Assembly: GCA_030637135.1 (NCBI GenBank)
Contig: DAOVVO010000030.1
Span: 1 to 12,231, forward strand
Direction: 5' to 3'
DNA: 12,231 nucleotides
Source of the DNA: Nitrospirota bacterium
GTDB taxonomy: Bacteria; Nitrospirota; Thermodesulfovibrionia; UBA6902; BMS3Bbin08
Positions 1-6,516 of this stretch are shown one piece after another (within the stretch, counting starts at the first letter, position 1; each line of letters starts with the position of its first letter). The notes below the pieces were generated by a model, which had not been told where the DNA came from, did no database searches, and saw nothing but the letters and a program-made list of their open reading frames with translations. Made by a program: the position numbers and the translations under genes.

Positions 1-1
1 A

Positions 2-127
2 GATTTTTTCCCCCTTGGCAATTCAGGAGGAGGCATTCTTGAGATTAAGAATCAAAAGGGCAAAACATTTTTTATAAAAATAAATAAAATTACAGGAAGG
101 GTAGAGGTAGAGAAAAGTCTCGTGTAG
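2..127 (+). CDS. gspH: Minor pseudopilin GspH, C-terminal fragment (5' end outside window)
   Basis: An open frame runs from the left edge to a TAG at 125-127. It encodes 41 residues with the pattern FFPLGNSGGG, then ILEIKNQKGK, then a short strand ending in ITGRVEVE. A Gly-rich turn followed by two beta strands ending in an ITG-V motif is the usual end of GspH/FimT-type minor pseudopilins, which sit near the tip of the T2SS pseudopilus. The prepilin signal and N-terminal helix lie outside the window. Position fits, since gspI starts 9 nt after the stop, matching the conserved gspH-I-J-K order. The call rests on a short tail plus context; another pseudopilin such as GspG is less likely because GspG normally lacks this Gly-rich ending. 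Confidence 0.75.
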   Translation, partial: DFFPLGNSGGGILEIKNQKGKTFFIKINKITGRVEVEKSLV

Positions 128-136
128 ATTTTAACA

Positions 137-577
137 ATGAATAACAAAAAAGTCAGGTGCTTTAAAAGTCACAATGTACAGTATGCGCATTGCACTTCCC
201 GGAGTGGTGGATTTACGCTTATAGAAGTAATAGTCGCAATTACAATTTTGTCGATAAGCCTTGTAATGGTTATGCAATTATTTTCAGGTGGGTTAAGAGC
301 GAGCAGGGCATCATGTGATTATACAAGGGCAGTTGTCCATGCAAAGGACAAGATGGAAGAATTATCCGTTGAACCTGTTCAGGATAGTGGTGAATTTGAG
401 GACGGGTTTACATGGGAATCAGACGTTCAACCGTATGAAGAGCTTAATAAAGAACTTGAGGAATCAGATTATAATATGCTGATAATAAAAGTAAAAGTAT
501 CATGGTCTAATAGAGCACATAAACAGAAATCAGTTGAGCTGGTAAGTTTAAAGGCAGTGGAGAAAGAAGAAGCATGA
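137..577 (+). CDS. gspI: Type II secretion minor pseudopilin GspI
   Basis: A 146-residue protein with a class III (type IV pilin-like) signal: G25 then FTLIEV, so prepilin peptidase should cut after G25 and leave mature Phe1 with Glu5 (E30). The hydrophobic helix spans about residues 26-46, followed by a small globular domain with a C-terminal strand region (IKVKVSW). GspI forms the pseudopilus tip with GspJ and GspK in the periplasm, anchored in the inner membrane before assembly. The leader of 25 residues is long for the family and holds two cysteines (C8, C19). No other ATG, GTG or TTG start lies between residue 1 and the cleavage site, so the long leader appears genuine. No good Shine-Dalgarno is visible, so translation is probably coupled to the upstream gspH stop 9 nt away. 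The 3' end overlaps gspJ by ATGA. Confidence 0.9.
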   Translation: MNNKKVRCFKSHNVQYAHCTSRSGGFTLIEVIVAITILSISLVMVMQLFSGGLRASRASCDYTRAVVHAKDKMEELSVEPVQDSGEFEDGFTWESDVQPYEELNKELEESDYNMLIIKVKVSWSNRAHKQKSVELVSLKAVEKEEA

Positions 578-1221
578 ATAATCTTTTAATGAATGTTTTT
601 AATACTGGCAAGGTGTGCGCATATTACAATCTCCGGTTTCTCAGGGAAAAAACCGGTTTTACCCTTCTTGAACTTATTCTGGCACTAACAATATTAAGTA
701 TGGTTGCCCTTATAATCGGCAGTGGTTTTCGTCTGGGCATAAAGGCGTGGGAAAAAGGAGAATCAGAGACGCGGGAAACTCAGAGATTAAGGGCATTATC
801 GGGACTCATTTCTCAGAATGTAAAATCAGCATATCCTTATAACATGAAGATAGAACAGGAGAAAGTTGTGGTATTTGAAGGTGATGCCAATTCGCTTTTA
901 TTTGTAACGTCATTTGTTGAGCCTCGAGACGGCGGGTTCAAATGGGTCAGGTATTCATACAGTGACGGGTCCCTGGTTTTTACTGAGGGAAAACTGCCTG
1001 ATAAAAATTTTCTGGATAAGATTGCAGAGAACGAAGAAATTATAGATTCTGATATTGGTGAAATTACATTTGAGTATCTTTCCTCTTTTGAAGAGGAATG
1101 GCAGGAGTCCTGGGACTTAGGCGAGGGAATTCCGGTTGCAGTGAGGGTAAAGATAGCGTATTTCCAGCCATTTTTTATCACGCTGCCTATGGGGTTAGTA
1201 GACAGTGTTAAAAAAATGTAA
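574..1221 (+). CDS. gspJ: Type II secretion minor pseudopilin GspJ
   Basis: A 215-residue protein with a prepilin signal, TG then FTLLEL; the cut is predicted after G28 and E33 becomes mature Glu5. The hydrophobic helix is about residues 29-50, followed by the GspJ-like segment RLGIKAWEKGESE and a beta-rich domain (FVTSFVEPRDGG..RYSYSDGSLVFTEG, then DIGEITFEYL and AVRVKIAY). GspJ is a larger minor pseudopilin of the tip complex with GspI and GspK. The start ATG overlaps the gspI stop (ATGA), and AGAAAGAAGA just upstream serves as a purine-rich ribosome site. An in-frame ATG at codon 6 (589) is a possible alternative, giving a 23-residue leader. The 3' end overlaps gspK by 17 nt. Confidence 0.9.
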   Translation: MNNLLMNVFNTGKVCAYYNLRFLREKTGFTLLELILALTILSMVALIIGSGFRLGIKAWEKGESETRETQRLRALSGLISQNVKSAYPYNMKIEQEKVVVFEGDANSLLFVTSFVEPRDGGFKWVRYSYSDGSLVFTEGKLPDKNFLDKIAENEEIIDSDIGEITFEYLSSFEEEWQESWDLGEGIPVAVRVKIAYFQPFFITLPMGLVDSVKKM

Positions 1222-2194
1222 TAAAAAAGATTGTTTTATTCGGGTACATACAATCTTCTGCCTGAAAGACCACATACACAATGAAAAGGGTGTTGTTGCG
1301 CTTTTACTTGTGCTCTGGGTGATGGTTATCCTCGTGGCAATTGTCGGGGAATTTTCTTACTCAATGCGGACTGAAGTGAATATCACAAGAAATTTCAAGG
1401 AAGAGGAAGAATCGTATCAATTAGCCCTCGCTGGGATTGAACGAGCAAAGATTGAAATCTTATCAGTAAAAGAGGCATCATATGTGTATCTCAATGAGGA
1501 AGGTCTCTTAGTTTTTGAAGGAGGAGAAGAAGAACCTGTACGGGAGGACACTTTAGGGATGGGAAGCTTTTCTTATACTATTACAGACGAAGATGGAAAA
1601 CTGAATATAAATACAGCATCACTTCAGCAATTAAAAAACCTTGTTCAAAATACGGGACTCGAGACTGATGAGGTTGATACAGTGGTTGATTCAATAATTG
1701 ACTGGAGAGATTCGAATGATCTGCATATGTTAAATGGCGCAGAGGAGGATTATTACCAGTCACTCCAAATGCCTTATAGCTGTAAGGATGCCCCTTTTGA
1801 TGTCGTTGAGGAACTTTTACTCGTGAAGGGGGTTACCCCGGAAATTTTTTACGGCTCAGATAAAAAAGAAAAAGAGAAAGAATATAGGGGGCTTGTGAAA
1901 TATCTTACCACATGGGGAACGCGAAAAATTAATGTCAATACCGCACCACAAGAAGTGCTCGAAGCGCTTTTGGGTATCCAGGTAGGAGAAGATATAGTCA
2001 GACAGAGAGAAGAAAATCCTTTGTATGATGTGAGACAAGCAGCACGGGGAGGTAAATTAAAATCCATGTTTTTTACAATAGTATCCACCGGAAAAACTTC
2101 TGATGCTACAATTAAAAGGACAATAAAAGCAACGTTAAAACACAACAACGGTCAACTTAAGACTCTCTATTGGAATGACAACTATATCGGGTAA
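1205..2194 (+). CDS. gspK: Type II secretion minor pseudopilin GspK
   Basis: A 329-residue protein, a normal length for GspK, the bulky cap of the pseudopilus tip. The N-terminus has KG29 then VVALLLVLWV, a GspK-type cleavage site that lacks the Glu5 of other pseudopilins, as is usual for GspK. Characteristic motifs follow: DEDGKLNIN (128-136), SIIDWRDSND (163-172), NGAEEDYY (177-184), and the helical segment VVEELLLVKGVT. A second KINVNTAP motif (241-248) precedes VLEALLGI. The chosen GTG start overlaps the end of gspJ and has GGGG about 10 nt upstream; the only nearby ATG (1280) is out of frame. The leader is 29 residues with cysteines at 5, 10 and 19. The 3' end overlaps gspL by 20 nt. Confidence 0.9.
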   Translation: MLKKCNKKDCFIRVHTIFCLKDHIHNEKGVVALLLVLWVMVILVAIVGEFSYSMRTEVNITRNFKEEEESYQLALAGIERAKIEILSVKEASYVYLNEEGLLVFEGGEEEPVREDTLGMGSFSYTITDEDGKLNINTASLQQLKNLVQNTGLETDEVDTVVDSIIDWRDSNDLHMLNGAEEDYYQSLQMPYSCKDAPFDVVEELLLVKGVTPEIFYGSDKKEKEKEYRGLVKYLTTWGTRKINVNTAPQEVLEALLGIQVGEDIVRQREENPLYDVRQAARGGKLKSMFFTIVSTGKTSDATIKRTIKATLKHNNGQLKTLYWNDNYIG

Positions 2195-3716
2195 GTTCTC
2201 TGCACCATTTACAGGCGTAGAATTTAAAGACGACACCATTATAATCACCTGTCTTAAAAATGATTTCTCAGGTGTACATGTCTTATATTCATCAACCTTT
2301 CCATCCGTAGATGACGACGAAACAATTTCCGAGATTAACAGCTTTATCTCTCAATATGTAAGTCCAGCCAGCACCGCATTCGTAAGCATCCCGTATCAAT
2401 GGTCTATTGTTAAGTTCATTGAGGTTCCCTCACCTAAAGGTAAAGGGAAGGATGCTTTCATCAATATGATGAAATTTGAAATTGAAAAGCATATTCCATT
2501 TCCGGTAGAAGCTGTGTCTTATGATTTACAGGTTATACAAAGGAAAGAGACTACATGCAACGTACTAATAACAGCTGTACAGAGAGAAAAAATAGATTAT
2601 GTGAATGGATTTCTTGATAAATTATCACTCAATCCACAGATTGTCACCCTTTCTCCTTTTTCATTACTCAATTCCATTGAGTATAGCGGAATAGTGATGG
2701 GTGGCTGGCGGGAAAGTCTCGGTGTTACAAATAAACCGGATATATTCGGGAGAAAAGATGAGTTCTGCATAACACTTTTGATGAACGCAAACGAAGCTTA
2801 TATCGCTGTCCTCAAAGGCGGTCTCTGTATAGAAATAAAATCTTTTGCCTTTAATCAGGAAAATCCTTTAGATATAGTTGTTGATGATATTACAAGAGAA
2901 ATTATATCTCTCAAAATAGACAGGTACCGGGGGAAAGTTAAAAAAATCATACTTACCGGGACCAGTGCTTTTTCTCCTGAACTCTCCGGCGCTCTGGAGG
3001 AAAAACTGGATATGAAGGTTCAATCTGTAAATTCCGTAGCGCAATTTTTCCCGGGAGATAAAACCACAGACAGCCTGAAACTTGCTCCCTCAATCGGTGC
3101 ATGCTATATGGGATTTGGTTTGGGGAGTTTGAGAATTAATCTTTTGCCTCATAAAAAGGATTTTGCCACCGGGAAAACAGGTCCATTGATTGCAAAAATA
3201 GCTGGATTTTTGATCCTGTTTTTAGTTATTGGTATTTTGTCGGGAGTGCTTGTAAATGAGAAACAACGGTTAGATAAAATAGAGGAAGCACTGAGAGAAA
3301 ATAAACCAAAGATAAAGGTTATAGAAAATATCTCTACGGATTTACTGTCCCTCAAACAGAAAAGGGACTTTTTGCGTGCTGAAAAAGAGGGAGACATCCT
3401 CTTAGATATACTATCTGAGCTAACGCGTATAATACCTACTGATGCATGGCTTACAAATTTTGATTACAAAGAGATTTTTGACGAGGAGCGACAGGATTTA
3501 CAGGGAGAACTTATAGTGAGCGGACAGGCTTCGTCATCTTCTGCGCTCATATCAATACTCGAAAATTCTCCGCTTCTGGAAGAGGTTGAATTTATCGGCT
3601 CAATTACGAAGAGAAGGGGTAAAGAGGGTTTTAAAATAAAAGCTGCAGTTGTCAGACAGGTGAAAACTTCCGAAGTTATAAGCTCACAGATTAAAAGGGA
3701 TAAGACAGAGTTATAG
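2175..3716 (+). CDS. gspL: T2SS assembly-platform protein GspL (PilM-like + PilN-like)
   Basis: A 513-residue protein. Residues 1 to about 320 resemble the cytoplasmic actin-like PilM/GspL domain: TGVEFKDDTIIITCL at the start, MKFEIEKHIPFPVEAVSYDLQ in the middle (a signature of this fold), and IILTG near residue 260. The conserved junction RINLLPHKKD is near 320-329, followed by one transmembrane helix at about 339-362, a probable coiled coil (363-415), and a periplasmic ferredoxin-like PilN-type domain (LTRIIPTDAWL near 420, then GQASSSSALISILENSPLLEEVEF). In T2SS, GspL links the cytoplasmic ATPase GspE to the inner-membrane platform and pairs with GspM. The order fits: gspK overlaps upstream and gspM follows 17 nt downstream. 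The C-terminal half looks more like PilN than classical GspL. The start is the first Met in frame, with no clear Shine-Dalgarno, so it is probably coupled to gspK. Confidence 0.85.
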   Translation: MTTISGKFSAPFTGVEFKDDTIIITCLKNDFSGVHVLYSSTFPSVDDDETISEINSFISQYVSPASTAFVSIPYQWSIVKFIEVPSPKGKGKDAFINMMKFEIEKHIPFPVEAVSYDLQVIQRKETTCNVLITAVQREKIDYVNGFLDKLSLNPQIVTLSPFSLLNSIEYSGIVMGGWRESLGVTNKPDIFGRKDEFCITLLMNANEAYIAVLKGGLCIEIKSFAFNQENPLDIVVDDITREIISLKIDRYRGKVKKIILTGTSAFSPELSGALEEKLDMKVQSVNSVAQFFPGDKTTDSLKLAPSIGACYMGFGLGSLRINLLPHKKDFATGKTGPLIAKIAGFLILFLVIGILSGVLVNEKQRLDKIEEALRENKPKIKVIENISTDLLSLKQKRDFLRAEKEGDILLDILSELTRIIPTDAWLTNFDYKEIFDEERQDLQGELIVSGQASSSSALISILENSPLLEEVEFIGSITKRRGKEGFKIKAAVVRQVKTSEVISSQIKRDKTEL

Positions 3717-3733
3717 AGTTAAAAGGGGACTAA

Positions 3734-4336
3734 ATGAATCTACCTTTCAAGATAAGCCAGAGGGAAAAGAAATTTTTATTAGCGGGAATAATCGTTGTTT
3801 TTTTAATTGTAATGTTCCGTGGAGTTTCCTGGTACAGGGATTTTAGATTTTCAGCGGCAGAGCATATAGAGACTAAACGCATAACTCTTGAAAGACAGTT
3901 ACATAAAATATTGAAAGAGGATGAAATTCGGAATAATCTGCAGGCTGTCAGCGCTGAACTGAACAACCTTGAGAAGGGTCTGCTCATGGGAGATAAGCCT
4001 CCTGTTGTAGCTGCTGAGATTCAGAGGATATTAAAGAGCATAGCGAAACCCCTCAGAATAGACATAAAATCAGAAAGAGCTCTGAATCCTGTGGAAAATG
4101 GATTATACATCAGTATTCCAGTTGAAATAGGATTTATTGCTTCAACTGCACAATTAAAAGATATGCTCTATAAAATTAAAACATCACCTTTAATCCTTAG
4201 TGTTACAACGACAAAAATCCGTGTAACAAATGTTAAAAATCCTGAGGATGTATATATTACATTAGTAGTAAAAGGCTTAATAAAAAAGGCTCAGACACCG
4301 GAAACAGATAAGAAAGAGGACAAAATTGCTGCGTAA
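3734..4336 (+). CDS. gspM: T2SS assembly-platform protein GspM (PilO-like)
   Basis: A 200-residue bitopic membrane protein: a short cytoplasmic N-terminus (FKISQREKK, the usual 'sreK' segment), one transmembrane helix at about 14-30, a charged coiled-coil segment (about 40-85), and a periplasmic ferredoxin-like domain (about 85-185) ending SVTTTKIRVTNVKNPEDVYI. This is the GspM/PilO architecture, probably the GspM subtype b seen outside gammaproteobacteria; the family call is from overall architecture and position. It partners with the periplasmic domain of GspL. The ATG has AGGGGA just upstream. A lysine-rich tail (KKAQTPETDKKEDK) ends the protein, and the last codons overlap the gspC start by 11 nt. 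Confidence 0.8.
   Translation: MNLPFKISQREKKFLLAGIIVVFLIVMFRGVSWYRDFRFSAAEHIETKRITLERQLHKILKEDEIRNNLQAVSAELNNLEKGLLMGDKPPVVAAEIQRILKSIAKPLRIDIKSERALNPVENGLYISIPVEIGFIASTAQLKDMLYKIKTSPLILSVTTTKIRVTNVKNPEDVYITLVVKGLIKKAQTPETDKKEDKIAA
4315..4320 (+). promoter_or_regulatory. Ribosome-binding site supporting the TTG start of gspC
   Basis: AGAGGA lies inside the last codons of gspM, five bases before the TTG at 4326. No ATG or GTG is available in the gspC frame before the transmembrane segment, so this site decides the start and points to translational coupling with gspM. Confidence 0.6.
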
Positions 4337-5012
4337 TTACTTTCTCATAAATGTAATCCTCCTGATAATTATTGCATTTTTAGGCTTCAAGTTTTATAGA
4401 GTGTGGGTTGTGCCTCAATATATACCGGAAGAAGAAGTTCAAAGAAAACTACAGCTGGGAAAAAAAGGCATAAGACAGAAGCCTGCAGGAAGAAAACAAA
4501 AGCAACTAGATAAGGCATCCTATAATGTGATTGTTCAGAAAAACCTCTTTCATCCATTGAGGACTGAGAATAAAGAAGAAGATTCCCCATCAGAAACTGC
4601 AAACGGAGGTAAACCTCAACTTTTTGGAACGATAATTATGGATGGTGAAAAGGGCGCTATTCTTGAGGATCCAGCAACGAAAATTTCAAAACTCTATCGT
4701 CTTAAAGACATAGTTGCAGGCTATATTGTTGAAGATATACAGGAAGATAAAGTAGTCCTTTCAAGTAGAGGAAAATCAATTGAAGTAAGGCTTAGGGATG
4801 TCAAAGCTTTTAAAGCACCTCGTCGACAACCTCCAACAGTCAGCCCCAAAAGACCCACGCGTAAAACGCCGCCTCGTCGGTCAGTTCCCAAACGACCTGC
4901 TCGTGAGCGCCGATCGGTTACTCCGCCCCAGTCGAACCCATTTACTCCATCGCCTGAAGCAACAGGTGTTAAAAAGGATTTAAGCGTTCAAGATGCTGGT
5001 CAGGAGAGATAA
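4326..5012 (+). CDS. gspC: T2SS inner-membrane clamp protein GspC-like, no PDZ domain
   Basis: A 228-residue protein: transmembrane helix at about 5-24, a linker, then the GspC homology region at about 66-160 with YNVIVQKNLFHP, KPQLFGTIIMDGEKGAILED and LYRLKDIVAGYIVEDIQEDKVVL. This region normally touches the N0 domain of the secretin GspD and couples the inner-membrane platform to the outer-membrane channel. Instead of the PDZ or coiled-coil end of classical GspC, residues 161-205 are a Pro/Arg/Lys-rich basic stretch (PKRPTRKTPPRR), then an S/T/P/Q tail ending in QDAGQER. The TTG start has a good Shine-Dalgarno at 4315-4320. It is the last gene of the visible operon; gspD, which usually neighbours gspC, is absent. 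The region encoding the basic tail is more G+C-rich than the rest of the gene. Confidence 0.8.
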   Translation: MLRNYFLINVILLIIIAFLGFKFYRVWVVPQYIPEEEVQRKLQLGKKGIRQKPAGRKQKQLDKASYNVIVQKNLFHPLRTENKEEDSPSETANGGKPQLFGTIIMDGEKGAILEDPATKISKLYRLKDIVAGYIVEDIQEDKVVLSSRGKSIEVRLRDVKAFKAPRRQPPTVSPKRPTRKTPPRRSVPKRPARERRSVTPPQSNPFTPSPEATGVKKDLSVQDAGQER

Positions 5013-5021
5013 TAAATGAGG

Positions 5022-5038
5022 TAATAATGTTGTTATTA
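5022..5038. other. Weak A/T hairpin between convergent gspC and ntrX
   Basis: TAATAA (5022-5027) pairs with TTATTA (5033-5038) around the loop TGTTG. It lies where the T2SS operon and the converging two-component operon meet, and its right arm covers the ntrX stop codon. With only A/T pairs and no following T-run it is a poor intrinsic terminator; it may add to end processing, or be chance in A/T-rich DNA. Confidence 0.25.
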
Positions 5039-6391
5039 TGGAGTATTAATTCTTAATGATTTAATTTTTCTGTGAAGGTTGCTCCTTTCAATTTCCAGCT
5101 CTTCAGCTGTTTTTGATATATTCCAATTATTTTCCTGGAGTTTTTTATGAATAAAATCTTTCTCAAATTGTCCTCTTGCCTCCCGCAGTGTTTTATAGCT
5201 GGAATAATCTGTCCTTTGCTCCCTCAGTGAAGGGATATATTGTGCGTCAATAATTTCATCCTGAGCCATAATGACGAACCGTTCAATTGTATTCTTGAGT
5301 TCTCTTACATTGCCCGGCCATTCATGCGCCATTAAGCCACGCATTGTTGCCTTGCTTATTTTTTTTGTTTTTTGCCCATATTGTTGTGCAAAATTAGTGA
5401 GAAAGTATTCAACGAGTAGCGGTATGTCAGTCTTTCTCTCCCTCAGCGGGGGGACATGAATGGGTATTACATTCAGTCTGAAAAAGAGGTCTTCTCTGAA
5501 AATCCCCTTTTTAATCTCTTCAATAAGATTTTTGTTTGTAGCTGCAATTATTCTTACATCTACCTTTAATTTTTTGCTTCCGCCAACCCTCTGAAATTCC
5601 TGTGTTTCAATAACTCTTAAAACCTTTGCCTGTGTAGCAAGTGACATATCCCCGATTTCATCGAGGAAAAGAGTCCCTTTATCCGCAAGTTCAAACTTGC
5701 CCTTTTTACGTGCATATGGGCCTGTAAAAGAGCCTTTTTCATGACCAAAAAGTTCACTTTCAATCAGTTCATGAGGAATAGCAGCGCAATTTACCTCTAC
5801 AAAACCCTCGTCCTTTCGATTACTTGATTCATGTAATGCCCTTGCAACGAGTTCCTTGCCTGAACCACTTTCACCGAAGATAATAACCCTACTCGGGGTA
5901 GCAGATGTTTTTGATATCTCGCTCTTAAGTGCCTTTATCTTTGGACTTTCACCAACTATCTCAAATTTTTGCAATATACGTGTTTTCAATGCTATATTTT
6001 CATTTTCAAGCCTCATCTTTTCGATTGCCCTCTTAATAGTAATGAGGACTTTTTCAAGCGAGAGAGGTTTTTCCAAGAAATCATATGCCCCGAGCTTCGT
6101 TGCTTGAACAGCAGTATCGATATTGCTATGTCCGGAAATCATTATTACAATGGGTTCCTGAGATAGTTCCTTAATTGCTTTCAACGTCTCAAGTCCATCA
6201 ATACCACGGGGCATCCATACGTCCAATAATATGATTTCTGGAGAAGTTTCCTTGACGAAGGTCAGGGCTTGCTCACCCGAAGAGGACGTAACTACCTCAT
6301 ACCCGTCATCATTAAGAATCCCTGAAAGGGTTTCGAGTATGCTTTCTTCATCATCAACCACGAGGACTGTAGGTTTAAGTTCTCTTGTCAT
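5036..6391 (-). CDS. ntrX: NtrX-like sigma54-dependent response regulator
   Basis: A 451-residue NtrC-family activator. The receiver domain spans about 8-125, with acidic pocket D13/D14, phosphoacceptor D57 (LLDVWMP), switch S86 and K108. The AAA+ domain spans about 143-375: Walker A GESGSGKE (173-180), the sigma54-contact loop GSFTGP (220-225), Walker B TLFLDEIGD (240-248), arginine-finger region FREDLFFRL (298-306), and sensor II WPGNVREL (358-365). A Fis-type helix-turn-helix is at about 415-447 (NWNISKTAEELEIERSNLHRKI). It is expected to bind upstream DNA and open sigma54 promoters when phosphorylated by the NtrY-like kinase encoded upstream. The loop differs from the consensus GAFTGA at two positions, the last being Pro. 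ATG is preceded by GGGGGGAAAT, a good ribosome site. The 125-nt gap before it allows its own promoter. Confidence 0.9.
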   Translation of the reverse strand: MTRELKPTVLVVDDEESILETLSGILNDDGYEVVTSSSGEQALTFVKETSPEIILLDVWMPRGIDGLETLKAIKELSQEPIVIMISGHSNIDTAVQATKLGAYDFLEKPLSLEKVLITIKRAIEKMRLENENIALKTRILQKFEIVGESPKIKALKSEISKTSATPSRVIIFGESGSGKELVARALHESSNRKDEGFVEVNCAAIPHELIESELFGHEKGSFTGPYARKKGKFELADKGTLFLDEIGDMSLATQAKVLRVIETQEFQRVGGSKKLKVDVRIIAATNKNLIEEIKKGIFREDLFFRLNVIPIHVPPLRERKTDIPLLVEYFLTNFAQQYGQKTKKISKATMRGLMAHEWPGNVRELKNTIERFVIMAQDEIIDAQYIPSLREQRTDYSSYKTLREARGQFEKDFIHKKLQENNWNISKTAEELEIERSNLHRKIKSLRINTP

Positions 6392-6516
6392 ATTTCCCCC
6401 CGTGTTTTATGGAAGATATACGAGATACTATGCATCATAAAAATACACCATAAAAAATGCTGAATGTTATAATTTTGTCTATGCAGAGATCCTGAGATAT
6501 ATACGTAGAATGTCAT
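6392..6516 (-). other. Intergenic stretch between ntrY and ntrX
   Basis: These 125 nt separate two genes on the same strand. I looked on the minus strand for a sigma54 -24/-12 pair (GG-N10-GC) and for a sigma70 pair and found none convincing. The only clear element is the G-run just before the ntrX ATG (about 6394-6401). It is A/T-rich, long enough for a promoter or processing site, with no strong terminator after ntrY. Confidence 0.4.

Noticed and set aside
4798..4983. Second + strand open frame inside gspC
   Set aside because: Out of frame within the G+C-rich tail-coding part of gspC; no ribosome site or family signature, so a shadow frame.
6392..6516. Sigma54 promoter before ntrX
   Set aside because: TGG and TGC elements exist on the minus strand but not at the GG-N10-GC spacing required.
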